Positions 1-12,887 of a DNA stretch of 64,000 bases are shown in pieces; the first letter of the stretch is position 1; each line of letters begins with the position of its first letter. The notes below the pieces were generated by a model, which was given only the letters and a program-made list of their open reading frames with translations, was not told the origin of the DNA and ran no database searches. The DNA is from Punctularia strigosozonata HHB-11173 SS5. Its lineage: Eukaryota > Basidiomycota > Agaricomycetes > Corticiales > Punctulariaceae. Location: NCBI RefSeq assembly GCF_000264995.1, contig NW_006767433.1, positions 2,001,581 through 2,065,580 of the forward strand, read 5' to 3'. The position numbers were made by a program, and so were the translations under genes.

Positions 1-862
1 AAGCGGAGTTCACGCTGATTCGTATCAGGTGCGCGAGGCGTGGTAGTGTCGGTTGACTATCGTCTCGCTCCCGAAAACCCATATCCAGCCGCTGTAGAAG
101 ACTCGATCGAAGCACTCCGATGGCTTTACGAGAAGGGGCGAGATGAAATCGATGTTGATTCCTCACGCCTGGCTGTTGGAGGATCTTCCAGGTAAGCGGT
201 ATACCAGGTTCCTACGTGTGCTCAGTAGATGAATATGCCTCAGTGGTGGAAATCTCGCTGCCATCGCAGCTTTGAAGGCAGCGGAGATGCAGCCGCCCAT
301 TCCACTTATCTTCCAGATGCTCATTGTCCCAGTGACCGATAATACGGCATCGGAGGATGGCACGCCCCATGCATCGTGGGCCGAGAACGCAAACACCGCC
401 TGGCTCAACATCGCGCGGATGATGTGGTTCAGAAGAAACTACTTGCCTAACCCCGCAGACTGGACAAGATGGGACAGTTCCCCTATCTTTGCACCGGATA
501 ACTTGATCCAGAAGGTTCCCACGGCTTGGATCGCTTGCATGGAGTGCGACATCCTGCGAGACGAAGCCATTGCGTACGCCGATAAACTACGCGCTGCCGG
601 TGTTAAGGCCCACGTCGAAGTCTACAAGGGAGCACCACATCAATTGATGGTTTTAGATGGTGAGCTTCATTGCCTCTGGAACATGTTTGAGGACTTGCGA
701 TATATCATACTTATTCACAATCTATCACGGGTACAGGGTGAGTACATCGGCCATCGTGCCGCGACGAGCATTAACTGGTATCTCAGCGTATTGGACCTTG
801 CCAAGAAATTCGTTGCGGACGCAGCGCAGGCACTTGCTAATGCTTTTAACACTGCATCATGA
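1..862 (+). CDS. HSL-type alpha/beta-hydrolase (esterase/lipase), 5'-truncated by window edge
   Basis: Only the C-terminal two thirds lies in the window. The first readable exon carries the VSVDYRLAPE strand-turn typical of the hormone-sensitive-lipase (bacterial HSL, alpha/beta-hydrolase fold-3) family. An intron at about 192-242 splits the nucleophile elbow, which joins as GGSSGGN (family consensus GDSAGGN), so the catalytic Ser is present. The acid lies near the ECDILRDE motif and the histidine in GAPH just before position 650. Expected activity is hydrolysis of small carboxylic esters; the substrate is unknown. The frame stays open from 272 to the TGA at 860-862. A GTGAGC at 660 looks like a donor, but no acceptor keeps the frame cleanly, so the last 70 residues are uncertain. 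Confidence 0.8.
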
Positions 863-1359
863 TGAGTACAAGGTGAGAGCCTTGCAATACTGTCACAAGG
901 GACAGCAGAATAACCACGACACCTGTGTTGATCATGCCGACGGGGAATAGGGGGGCTGCCGCGATAGCGATCTGCCCGATGTTTTAGTGTCGTGGTTGAT
1001 TCTTGAATGTCTGCGATGGTGCCCTGACCGCGTACAAGAAAATGCGAATGATTTCAATGACCTGCAACGGCCCCTGATGTTAGTGACCCTAATCAAGCAC
1101 TCGGGCAACGCTACTAGATAGAGCCAAAACGGGGTCCGAATTGATTGCGTCCAATCGATCATCATCTACAAACGGAAAGTCATCCGAGGAAAGCGGATTG
1201 CATGTTCGATAGGTTCGACATGAGACCTGCCTCCGCATACAGTTTCCTCTTTTTGGTCAGAACGCAGCCTGTCCAAAGACATATCTCGGTGTACCCTATA
1301 GAACCTCAGAGGAGTTTAGTGCCATCTTAGGTGCTTCTTATAACGTGAAGTATCCGATA
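863..1359. other. Intergenic gap between convergent genes
   Basis: These 497 bp separate the 3' ends of the hydrolase and the RBM39-like gene. I see only short out-of-frame ORFs, no tRNA-like fold and no repeat. The two terminators presumably lie here. Confidence 0.5.
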
Positions 1360-3616
1360 TCACTGCAGTGCCTGCATGAAGGCATCGGGGATGAAGGTGG
1401 CGGTAACCTGCCTGCCACCAAAATAGCGGCCGTTGAGTCCTTCGATGGCCTTTTTCGCGGAGTCAACGGTGTCGAATTTGACATATATTTCTCCCTGGAG
1501 TTGGTGTCGCTCAGAGCGTTTACGAACAATATCACGGCATATGACGAACCTGGGACTCTTTGTCGACCTTGATGAAGTTGACCATGCCGTACTTGTTCTC
1601 GCACTCAACCTTGACATCATCTGCCAGATCCTTGTCCCAATCCTTTTCAGTTTCCCTAGTTGATAGTGAGTAACAGCGAGAAACCGCATCGGAATTCACA
1701 TACTCAGCGGGATCGAACATGTTCTTGAGAAGCACCGACTTCGATTGCAAGGTTTGCGTGATGACAGGCTTGGAGCTACATGGACAGCATCAGCGTACTG
1801 CGAGCCTGTACACAAGCTGAGCACATACACCGTCTCAACTGGAGCCCGAGCTGGTTCAATTCTGGCAAGCTTCTGCATCAGTGCTTGGCGTGATGCTGCA
1901 TTCAGATTACCGCCTGATCAACGAATATCAATGCGTTGTTTTCGAGCCAAGTCCAAAGGGGATAACACTCACCATTTTCTTCGAGAGATTCTTGCTGGGT
2001 ATACTTCACGGTGCCCTTCTCGTGCACTGTGTTGACGCGCAGCTGGATGACGGTGAGATGTCTGGATACTACGCAATGTACGTCGACATACTGTTCTACC
2101 AGCAAGCTCGAACCCTTCCATCTGCTCGAGAGCCATCTTGGCATCCTCGGCTCTCTTGTACCTGGGTCAACGTCAATCCACGCTCCCAATGTAGACGTGT
2201 TATTGCGCACTGGATGAAACAGTAACCCTTGCTGCGACCGGTCATTGGGTCTCTATGAAGATCCACAAATTCCAATTCGCCGAAAGGCTCGAAGACCTGC
2301 TTGATGTCGCTTTCTGTCAAGTTAAAGTGCAACGAACCAACGTAGAGTCTAGGGGAAACGGTATGATGAGCATATTAGTAATGACAGGAAGAGCTGAAGC
2401 GTACTGTCGTGGACCATGAGTGCCGCTCACGCCTGGAGGCAGATTGAGGCTCCTACAAGTAACATGAATAGACAGTCTAGAATGAATGGTGATCTCCTAC
2501 CCGTCTCCAGCATGTGTGCGATTTCGCTCCGCTTCCGTATGCTGTACTTTGATCGGAAGACCCATAACCACTGTGCCACTCAAGTTAATCGCTTGATCCA
2601 CGAGTTCAATAGTCTTTAACTCCACGTAACCGATCCTATGAATATTATTTGATATATTATTGTGATGCATGGAAAATTTGATTAGCGCACCCTTTGGAGC
2701 GTCTAGAAAGCCGGTCCGTGACGATCCTGGCATCCATCACTGTGCCTTCGCCGAGTTTGTCCTCGAAAAAGTAGCCCAAATCACGGGCGGTAAGGCGAGC
2801 AGCCAATTGCGACACAAAAACAGAACGAGCTTCGGAATCATCTTCCTTCGGTTCTTCCGGATTGTAGTCTTCGGGTGGGGCTTCGTATGTCGGCGAAGGC
2901 CGCCTGAACGAGGTAACGTTAGCGAGCAGATAGCATATCAGGACTGTAAGACCGTACTTGATGGGTGGAACGCTGCGTCGCGGAGGGGGTGGAGACTCCC
3001 TTCGTCGGCGATAGCGAGGGTCGTCAAACTCGTCCCGAGGGTCTCGAGCCCGTCTACGATCCTTGTCGTCGTGCCTGCGATCCAGCTCGCGCGAAAGCTC
3101 TCTGCGGTCCGATACCGCCCTGCTGCCGGAACGTGAACGAGGAAGGGCATCTGCCGGCAAGGCTGGCACATCTTCGTCGGGCTTCATCCTCTTCGAGCGA
3201 TCCTCGCCGTCTCCATCTTCTTCCTCTCTCCTACGACGCCTCTCGCGGTAGTCTCGTTCATCCCTGTCCCGGCGCTCTCTCTCTCTATCCCGGCGGCGTT
3301 CCCTGTCCCTATCCCTGTCACGGTCTCTGTCCCTCTCACGTTCCCGGTCACGATGCCTGTCCCTAGACCTGTCCCGGTCGCGGTGACCGCGTTCTCTGCT
3401 CCTGCGGCGCTCATGCCCCTCATCGCGATGTCTGTCACGCCTATCTCTGTCGCGGGAGTGAGAACGGTGAGACGAACGTCTGGTCCGCATCGTGTCGGTC
3501 GAGCGATTGCGCACCCTGGGGTAGAGAAGGGTGAGTATAGGCATCATTGTATTGGTTGGCTGTACCGACGATTTGCGGTCGGGCGACGTGGGATCCACTG
3601 CCATGGCGTCCGACAT
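1360..3616 (-). CDS. RNA-binding splicing factor, RBM39/Rsd1 (CC1-like) family
   Basis: Encodes a nuclear splicing coactivator of the RBM39 (CAPER-alpha)/fission-yeast Rsd1 family, which links U2AF/SF1-type factors to the early spliceosome. The N-terminal third is an RS-like domain, a long run of Arg-Asp/Arg-Glu dipeptides (coding 3250-3490). RRM1 begins at RSVFVSQL with a GYVEL RNP1-like segment. RRM2 has LHFNLTESDIKQVFEPFGE and SKGYCFIQ. The C-terminal U2AF-homology-type RRM ends GEIYVKFDTVDSAKKAI and GGRQVTATFIPD, with TGA at 1360-1362. The start is ATG 3616 (MSDAMAVDPTS). Several introns interrupt it, for example the one removing the segment between PPIK and RRPSPTYE. It is divergent from the membrane-protein gene. 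Confidence 0.88.
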
Positions 3617-3892
3617 GTGTGCGTGCTGAGAAAGGGGTGAACGCGCTCGCAGAGGAGGAAGAAAAGGCAAGGGGCTGGTAGTGCAGCCGCTTTAGGGCCG
3701 GGTTCCCAGGACCTTGGAACGTGGGCAACGTTCGCCCGCTTCTCGACCGCTTATGGTACGTCCTGGCCCTCTTCTGTCTCATCGGGCGCTCGCTTTGACC
3801 CGTCCTGCGACGCGCTCCATGCTGCTTGGTCCTGGCTGACACCCTGCACAGGCCGCCACCAGGTCACCAGCTGCGGAAGCGGCGCATCCGAC
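3617..3892. promoter_or_regulatory. Shared divergent promoter region
   Basis: 276 bp between the start codons of the RBM39-like gene (minus) and the membrane-protein gene (plus). Both 5' UTRs and promoters must fit here. No clear TATA box was seen. Confidence 0.5.
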
Positions 3893-6800
3893 ATGGCCGT
3901 CAAGGACATCGTCCGACAGTACGAGCGCTCCCTCTCGATCTCATCTCGCACCGCAGGCACCCAGGATGCCGAATACGAGACTGGCCACGAAGAACGGCCC
4001 GGAATACCACCTCCAACTCCTGCCCGGTTTCTGCGTCACCCTCTGCTACGTGAGCCGCAGATCGCTTCCTCGCGCAATCCAGGTCCCGAAGTTACGGCGG
4101 ACGCGAGTGCTGACGAACGGGCATGGCTGACTATACCGCACGACACGGATGAAACAGACACGACGAATGATACCTTGCAATCCCATACAATACCCGGTCT
4201 CGGGTCGAGTAACGATGACCTTACGATCGAAGACCTGTCTACATCCATCAATACCAAAGCGTCTACTTCCACTGCAATCGCCGGTTACAAGGCGGAAGAC
4301 GAAGACGATATGATTCCTCTTTTGCCTGTTAGAGGATCTGACCTTCGCTCTCGGGTCCCATTCACACATCCTCTCTCGCCGACATTGGAAGCGGGCATGA
4401 GCCAGGGAGTTGGTGCTATCAATGTTCCTGCACCGACGGCACCTACAGCTGCTCAGACACGAGATAACCCGACACATAAACCCATTCCCTTGACCACCAT
4501 CTTTTCTCGAAAGGCTGCACCTCTCTATCTGCCTAAACTGGACAAGGTCATTTCTCTTTTGCCTAAGCCCCATTTTAGACTGCCCCCCAGCAAAGTGTCG
4601 TCAAAACATGGCCAGTTGTTCCCACCCATGGACTTGCTGGCTATGTCAGGTCGCTCAGTGGAAGACCTTGAGAATAATCACCAGGTCACACCCAGCTGGA
4701 GGAATAGGACGAGTATTCTTTCAGGGCTTGTGGATATAATCGTCGGGGTTGCCGTGCGTTACATGCTCTTTATGATACTTGATGGGAATGGCTTCTAACC
4801 AAAGTGCAGAGCTCCAGCGCTCTCGTGACGTTCTACAGCATCCAAGGCCTTGTCAACACGCTGCAGATATTTGCTCTTCTGCTCAGCACTCTCAGTAGGA
4901 ACTTAGGTCACTGATTGCGATGACGCAACTGACCGCCTGTATAGCATTTCGAGGTACGGATCTGGAGGATAAATGGCGACAACTCTTCCTGGGCACAATG
5001 TGAGTGACTTTCGTGTTCACCGTGCTCTCGCATTGACTCTTCGGTTAGCCCCAATGTCCTGGCGCTGAACTTTGCTTCCACTCTAACGCAATCACTGATC
5101 TTGCTCATGATCTTCATGGCCATCTCGACGGCTCTTCTCTACTATTTCCATCGAGCAACGAAGCTCGTCAAACGATACAAACGCCTAGAGGGCTTCCAGA
5201 AGGTCGAGCAGAAAGGAGGACTTATCGTGTTCGTCACTTTTTTGCTCACCGTGCTATATCTGCCTTTGAGTACCATGGCGGTACATGTACGTTTGTCAAC
5301 TATCCCTTCGCTTGTCGTGTTCATGCCTTGCAGGTCCTTGTATGGAGCGATGACCTCTGGGCCGTTCCTAACCCATATACAAATGCAACGACCTATCCTC
5401 CAGTGGTACCATCTTTGGGACCTGCCGACGAATGGAGAGAGCCACTCGATTTCTGCTACACCACAACAATGAAGCGGAACGAGATAAACTTCGCGCCTCT
5501 TGTCGTAATCCTTTCCGCTATTGTGTTCGGCCTGGTATGTCTCGGTTGCTTCCTTATTCCTGTGATCATGTTTCGATGAGTGTTTCGAAAGTATACAGTA
5601 TGGTTTCCAATACGCCTACGTCAAGTCGTGGAGGAAGGCATTCCGAAGGTTGACAAGTACACCGAGTTGGGAAAGTCGCGCAGCCGCAGTGATATGGACC
5701 GTGAATACCAGCGACTTCTCGAACGAGATCGTGGTCCCTTCACCTTCCTCTATAGCAGTTTGTCATTTGTTTGTGGCTCCGTCAGTTAAGTTGACACGGC
5801 AGTCTTGCACAGGTTTTCGTCGCGGATATGCCAATTTTGAATCCAAGTATCTCTTGGCGAAGCTCAGCTCCTTGCTCATCATCGCTGTCGTGAATCCGAA
5901 CAACTGCCTCTTCCGGACTTTGAACCATGCAACATTAGCTGTCATCAAACAGTCGCTTTTACTTGCGGCCACCATAATCTTCTTGGGACAACAGTGCTAT
6001 CTACGCCCCTTTGTGGATCCTGTCAACAATGCTAGCGAAGTTGTCTCCAGAGTTAACTATGTTGTCACCGCTTTCATCGCATTATCGGTCACACTTCAGA
6101 TACCCGGCTACAAGATACTCAACGGACCCATGCTTTATCTGTATGGCATCATTTCGATCCTTTGATCTAGAAGCTCACGAAAGACTGCAGTTTGTATATT
6201 TTAACATATGTCCTTAGCGCATGTGAGGGTCAACAGTTGAGGTTCATGGCTTCTCGCTCATTGTTTACAGATTTTTTAATCGTCCAAATCAGCTACGTGC
6301 AGCGATTCATCAAGAGTAAGTGTTCACGTTGAGCCAATAAGGGGATGATTGCTCATTACGGCTAGTTGTGACCCGGCGCGTCGATTTCAGTGAGTCCATG
6401 ATAGATAATGGAAGTTCAACATACAACATACTGAACGCGCGAAGGCATTGACATATTTTCACCGCGGTATGTGCGTTTAGCGAGTATGGTCCCCGTGTGT
6501 TGAATTTTTCATCACGCTGCGCAGGCTCGATATATCCGCCTCGTCACCTCATACGAGACGGCGAATATGGCAAGAGGCCATCTCAACCCTCATCCTCACG
6601 AGCGAGGAGTGCAAGATTCCAAAGGAGCAAGACATGACATTCGCTCAGGCTCCAGATTCCGAATACCCTCCGTATCTGCTCAACTTCATGAGGACCGTAG
6701 GTGAACGCCATGTAGAGAATTTGAAGGTTTCGTCTTCATATTCTGTTGACTCGACTCTGTGGCCTAAGCCGTCGTCTAGATATTACGCGAAGTCGGGCTT

Positions 6801-8563
6801 GATTCATATAATCGCGCACTTGCAGTATTGTATGGACCCAATCACAACCGGTTCAGACGTTTGGTCGAGGACATCCAGCGCAACTACTTAGGCCCGGATA
6901 GTTACTGGAGGGATCCGGGTATACCTCCCAAACCAGGTTTCACCAGATACTTCGGCAATTCCTGGTGGATTCCCTTTCCTCCCACACTGGTGAGTGAACT
7001 CGTACTACTTGCCAAGCCAAGAGGCTGAGTAGTGGTAGGTGATGCGATACGACGACGGTCCACTTGTGGTTCTTCAGGATCCTGCGCATCTCCGGCTATT
7101 TCGAGCCCAGAACTCCACTGAGGACATCTTGCGCCGGAAAAGAATACGGATGGCGCTCCGCTCTCTTCACGGACAGATAGTGACATGGCCGTATACACAT
7201 GTTCAGGCAAGGGTCACCAGTACTTACCATGTGAAACCGGTGCTGACACTCCACATCCAGCCCGTAGGTGTAGGCGGATGGATGCGCAGATGGCGCTACT
7301 CTGCCGACAAGACAACTAGGTTCGAACGTTGCGTGTTTGTCCTGAAACACCGAGGTTGCCTTGTATTCGAGGGATCTGACTTCGGGTCCGGTTTTGACGT
7401 GTGAGTTAACAGCACAGAAAGAACGCCAGCCCCGACCTGATAATTCAACAGGGAACTGAAGTACACACATGATATTAGCGTTAATGGCGATATCATCGGC
7501 ATCACTGATGATTACGAGCTCACACCGCAACTGGCACAATTTTTGACGCTTAACGAAGCCCTCGTGGAATCTCTCGTGGAACGAGTTGACATCGTCCTGA
7601 CTCGATACCGCGAGGTATACTGGAAGGAGTGCCAGTTAAAATCGCAAACTATGTCATATCTCTTCTTGGCTTTCGTATACGACCGCCCTCGGCATCCAGC
7701 TGGACTCGCCGAGAGCTCCGTGCAGCACGAGCGGAATCTGATCCTGCGCCAATTGATGGTAGGGAGCGAGGAAGTGTTCAAGCTCACTTGCGACCGGCTG
7801 GCTGCTGTGTCTGAGTCAAGATTGGCTACTTGGTGGTACATCTTCTGGGTGTGTATCCTGCTGAGAATGCTCATTTCATGTAACCTCTGAGACTCTGTGC
7901 AGGATGACTTGTGGAGGCGCAATCACGATTCAATCTCGGGTCTTCAGACACATGCCTCAGACTTCGATCCGCATTCTCCTACTTCCATAGCATATTCGCC
8001 GTTACCACGGCCGGCGTTGGAAACATTCCTCACACAGCGTGGCTTACTGCCACGCAAGAATGGCTTCTTCCATGCCGGCTTTCTAAACAAGATCTACCTC
8101 CGTTTGAACGACATCGCATTTCAAGGATCTTCGACTGTGAGTATGATGTACTGGCTTATGATGCTCCTTCCTTCTGATTGTTGTCCAGGCGTTGATACTA
8201 CACCTGGGTGACAACAAGTCTGAGCTCGACATGGCGGAAGCAGACCGGGAAACGCTCGCCGCACCTTCCAGCTTGGGTACAGGTGGTGGAACTGATCACG
8301 ATGACGAAGATTACTCCAGACCGAGGCCAACATACCGTTGGGAGGGAATCTTTAGTGATACTCCACACCATCACCGCCCAACCTTGCGAGCAAAACTAAT
8401 GGTGGCGTTGGGAATCTCACCTCGGTGGCCAACTGCGGAAGTGTCCGCGGGCTTATCCCTCGACGTGCGATTGGACAATGGCCGATATATCCTGCTGCAC
8501 CGCGGTAACGAATCTGATAGTGGAGCTTCGACCTATACTACTACAGCTTCAAAATTCATATGA
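3893..8563 (+). CDS. Large polytopic membrane protein of unknown function
   Basis: I do not recognise a named family. The first exon (3893-4796, MAVKDIVRQYERSL) is a hydrophilic, Ser/Thr/Pro-rich N-terminal domain of about 300 residues. Hydrophobic segments follow at about 4830-4910, 5095-5150, 5215-5290, 5490-5580, 5860-5910, 5940-6000 and 6060-6160. Extracellular-looking Asn-Ala-Thr and Asn-Ala-Ser sequons occur near 5380 and 6030. The rest is a large hydrophilic region including WWIPFPPTLV, ending at the TGA at 8561-8563. Many small introns split the reading frame. The layout suggests a channel- or sensor-like protein, but this is only topological inference. Its 3' end lies 46 bp from that of RRP36. 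Confidence 0.65.
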
Positions 8564-8609
8564 AAGGAAACGATACTATATTATACACTATCAAGTGAGA
8601 GCTAAAACG

Positions 8610-10055
8610 TCAAAGTCGGGCTCGTTTCCTTGGGCCGTATCCATCGTCCACCGGACGCTCGCGCCGCTTGCCACGACCGTCGGTAGACTGTGGGGCAAAA
8701 GGGCGGGACTTCTTCTCTTTTTGGCTGACTTTCTTCTGCCTTTTCTCGATCGCCCGTTTGACCGCTTTGGTACCGCCACTGGCCGCCAATGCCTCGTAGC
8801 GTGCCTTTGTTAGTAGCTCTCTCTTGTCCGCTGTTTCAACGCGTCAAATACTGCGCTACCAAGCGAAGTGATGGTTGCACGTACCATTCTTCATGTACCA
8901 AGCCTGCTTTCCTGACTTTCTGCGCTCCTTCTCCTCTCTCGAGACCTTCTCAAGTGCTGCATGCTCGACACGTTCCCGTTTGTCCTTGTTAACGGCGCTC
9001 TCCGCGCGCTTCAAGGCCGCTTCGAGGTTTTTCACCTCCGCCTCTCGCTCAGCGCGAAGATCTCTGGGTGACGATGCGAGCAGTTTTCGCGCTCTCTTCA
9101 AATTTTCACGCAATTCTTTGTGTTCTTGCTCGTGTAGTTCGGCCAAGAAGTCATATTGTTTGCGGAACTTTTCGGGGGCGAATTCTCCTGCAAGTGGCAT
9201 GAATCGCGGATCGCGTGCTCGCTGGAACAGATTCAATGTTATTGGTAGAGATTCATATTGCAGCATCACTTGCCGCTTTCGGAACGTCTACCACGGTCCT
9301 CCGGCGAGTGACAGGTTTCTTGGAGGTGATTTCCGTTGGACTAAGGCATCGTCAAGGGATAAACGAACAGGGAGAAGAAGTAGACGTACGCATGCTTGTT
9401 AGGACGCTTGGCCAAATCCTTGCGGGGCCTCGTAGTCCATTCCCGTGTACCTTCTTTGGCCGGGAACGCCATGGTTTCGTCCCTTCTTTCCTCCTCAGAT
9501 TCTGAGGTGTCGGACCTACTATCATCGTCGGAACTGCTCTCCGCCTCGGCGTGCGATAGAGCGTGCTGTGCTTTACGTAGTGCGCCGAAAGGCAAGGAGG
9601 CTAAGTCTGCGAGAGGATGACCATCATAGACAGTAAGACCAGCTACAGCTTCAACATACTGTTCTGGACGGAGGTCTGGGGTATCCTGAGTGTGTGAAGA
9701 CGTCTGTACGCTGTGAAATACGCACCATATCTTCTTGCGTAATTTCGTACAGTGTAGAAGGTTCCTGTGCTTCACCCTCCGTCATGGAATCGTCGTCGGT
9801 CCATTGGACAAATCTTGGAGCGTCAACATCTTCGTCTTCACTAGCAGCGGAGTCCTCTTGCACAAGTTCTTCATCGCTAGCTTCACTGAAGTCACTCTCG
9901 CCATCCCTTTTCTGAGCATCACCTCTGGAGTCCGATGAGCCCACTCGCACTTTTCCAGCGGCCTGTTCGCGTTCCCGCGGTGCAGAGCCTGTAGCAGAAT
10001 GTGTGGTATGCTGTTGAGGAGATCGCCTGGACTGAGGCCTTGGTCTCCGCGGCAT
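8610..10055 (-). CDS. RRP36: Ribosome biogenesis protein RRP36
   Basis: RRP36 is a nucleolar component of the 90S pre-ribosome, needed for early pre-rRNA cleavages that yield 18S rRNA. The N-terminal half is acidic and Ser-rich (for example SEASDEELVQED and SDTSESEEERRDE). The conserved core begins after TRRRTVVDVPK with DPRFMPLAGEF, then a long charged helix (KFRKQYDFLAELHEQE onward) typical of the family. It continues with SGKQAWYMKN and a Lys/Arg-rich tail ending PRKRARL. The start is ATG 10055 (MPRRPRPQSRR) and the stop TGA is at 8610-8612. At least three introns interrupt it. The start lies 163 bp from the divergent CorA-type gene. Confidence 0.9.
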
Positions 10056-10218
10056 ATTTGGTCGTGAGAGAGCTGTGAAGAGGGATGTTTGAGCTGAGAT
10101 GCGCTTTGCACGGCTCGCTCATCATCCTTGTGCTCCTTGGCCGATGGGCTGAACCCCGCCAAACTGGCCCACTATCTGGGCGACTAAACTGTCCAATTCT
10201 CTTCCGGGCATTACGAGG

Positions 10219-12717
10219 ATGACACCTGGAATTGAAAACGCCGACCCCGTTACCTTCTCCGACGACCATGGGCTTGCTGCTGTCCATAACCTTGCTGATT
10301 TCGACGACGACGACATCTATAGAGGAGAACCTCCTACAGCACCTTCGCCTCCATCTCCACGACCTCGTACAACCTCTGTGAGCTCTTCGAGCAGCGGAAG
10401 TAGCTCCTCCTTTACTGGCCCTGGCGGTCGGCTGGGTACCCTCGCCGCTGTAGTTGAACATGCTATCACCCGATGGGCTCGAGCCAATTGGTCAACATCT
10501 TCGATAGATTCGACATCGACCTCTTCCTCATCTTCCAGCTCGTCCCACTCCGCTAGGACTTTATCCACGAAACCCGCGCGACCTCGCAGAGGACGGCGAA
10601 ACTCGGGTCATGCCACACTGGTCAACGCGCAATCTGAAAGAAATGTAGTCGAATCTATGCGAGTTCGCGAGGAGCTCAGGCAAGCTCCACGCTCGTTTGC
10701 CTTGTATTTGCCTCCGTCCTTGACCAACGTCATTCCCTTGCCTGACGGCTCCATTAATGACCATATGATTCGGACCGATTCGCTCCCCGACATCATCTCT
10801 CGTCTAGACTCAGCGCTCAAGCGTTCGGGGCGGTTACGCCGGGTGCAAGAACGTGAACGCGCCAGACAAACCTTGGACGCATCTCCCACGTCAAATCCCC
10901 CTTCTACATCGCGGGATCGGACGCCGCAATCCAGGCAGCCAAACATGCTCCCAGACGCGGGACGAATTCGCAGAATGCGGAAAGGCAAGGACAAGGAAGG
11001 GTTGTCCCCCGTGTCGCAATACGTACAATCGATGGCCCAGCATCATTCCACCCAATTGTATCTTACACCGGATATCTCCTCACCCGACGTCGCAAGCCGG
11101 AAAGCCTGGTTTCTCGATATCACGAGCCCCAATTCTCAAGACATGCGTTCCCTTGGCAAGGTAGGAACAGTTGTGAGATACCAAGACGTCGCTCACGGGC
11201 GATTCAAAGCTCTTGCACATCCATCCCCTCACACTTGAGGATATTCTTCAACAAGACCCCCGGGAGAAACTGGAATTCTTTCCGAAACTTGGTTACTATT
11301 TTATTGTGTTTCGGGCGATAGAGGGCCAGAAGACCCGTGATAGGTTCCGGCAAGTACGCCATAGAGAAGGCGATCACACACCCCTGGAGGATCATAGTGT
11401 CCTTGGACAAATCAGTGTGTACCTGGTGGTCTTTAGAGAAGGTATCTGCGTGGTGTGTAGTCGCGTTCACTTATTCTTTCTGCTCATCAATGAGGCCGGT
11501 AGTTCCACTTCTCGGACATTACAGGTTCGAGCGGCTTTGGGGCATTATCGTTGTATAGCTCATAAATTTTACAGAGCACACGGATCGCGTACGTAACAAA
11601 CTCATACTGCTAGATCAAACTCATGGCAGTTCCGCAGGTGAGTCGCTCTCCTGCTTTTGAATTCGCATCGTCTAAACAATATGCGTAGATTGGGTAGCGC
11701 ACGGGATTCTCGATTCGATCGTCGACGACATATTTCCTTTCACCGACGAACTCGAGAGCGAAGTGGCTGCCATTGAGCAGATCGTGACGTTAGGTGTCGA
11801 TGAGACCCTTTCTAGTCCATCGAGCGACCCGCGTGCTGCTTCTTCATCTACTTCAAGTTATTCTACTCAACATAATTGGGACCAAGAGGAGAAGTTTACT
11901 CGTGACTCCACGGATGGTGCATTTATCTCCGATATCGAGAAGCAGAAACCCTCGGCACGAGCGCATTTTGCCCTTCCGAGTCCAACAATTCGACAAATCA
12001 TCCGGCGATTTTGCAGTGCCCTTCGAATGAAGTTGTCAATGCCTGTCTATGGAAACCTTCGTAGACCGCTCGATGAGAGCTCGACGACCCTAACCCTCCG
12101 GCGAATGGCAAGGACACGCAGACTCGTCACCAATTTGACACGTCTCCTTGCTACCAAGACAGAGGTTATAGCAGGTATACAGAAACGTCTTCTATCCGTA
12201 GACGCCCGTGGGCCTGGTTCGGAGGAGATCGCGATCTATTATGGGGATGTACAAGGTATGTAGACGTCATCCTTTACTAGCAGTGAGGCTAAGATCGATT
12301 CAAGACCACATTTTAACTCTGCAGCAATCTTTGATTCACTATGAGCGTATGCTAAGCCAGTCGTATCCTACTTACCTCACGCAATTGCGCCTATCGGCCT
12401 CCAACCTCAACTCGAGGCTGGACAGAGTCCTTGTGTTCCTCACGACGGTCACTGTAGGCGTGTTCTGTATCCAGCCTCTCGTCGGTGAGCCGACTTGTGT
12501 ATCTTCGCCGGTCCAGACCTGACCCCATAATCTTCCAGCCTTATTCTCGATCAACGTCAAGATACCAGCCAACGGGCTGACACCAGGACATCCAACTATC
12601 GTCTTCCCGATAATCATCGTTGGTGCCTTGCTCGAAATCAGCTTCTATCTGGTGGTGGTCAGGTGGTGGTGGAAGAAAGCCAAACGTAGACGGGGCCGAC
12701 GGCAAGCATTACGATAG
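10219..12717 (+). CDS. CorA/MNR2-type divalent cation transporter
   Basis: Fungal CorA-superfamily membrane protein, expected to move Mg2+ across the plasma or vacuolar membrane as a pentamer. It has a long Ser-rich hydrophilic N-terminus with an SSSSSS tract near 10530. The CorA cytosolic domain starts at LHIHPLTLEDILQQDPREK and continues through YYFIVFRAIEG, a helix with HGILDSIVDDIFPF, and the long stalk helix (RRLVTNLTRLLATKTEVI). The two C-terminal membrane helices are VLVFLTTVTVGVF and IVFPIIIVGALLEISF, followed by a Lys/Arg tail to TAG 12715-12717. The loop where CorA proteins carry Gly-Met-Asn reads FSINVKIPAN across the last intron, so only the Asn of the selectivity motif is kept. 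Confidence 0.85.
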
Positions 12718-12887
12718 AAGATTGTTAACGACATCGTACTGATCTAATACATATGATACATTTCACGACTATGTACACGGTAATCCATGCCAAAAAAACC
12801 CTCGAAGTCGTCCTTACATCGGTGCGGTTACGTTTGGTTTTCCATGGAGTTGCTGTACAACTCTCTTCGTTTCCTCCAAGACATTAT

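Noticed and set aside
3353-3640. Plus-strand ORFs opposite the RS-like domain
   Set aside because: Shadow of the Arg-Asp repeat in the RBM39-like gene.
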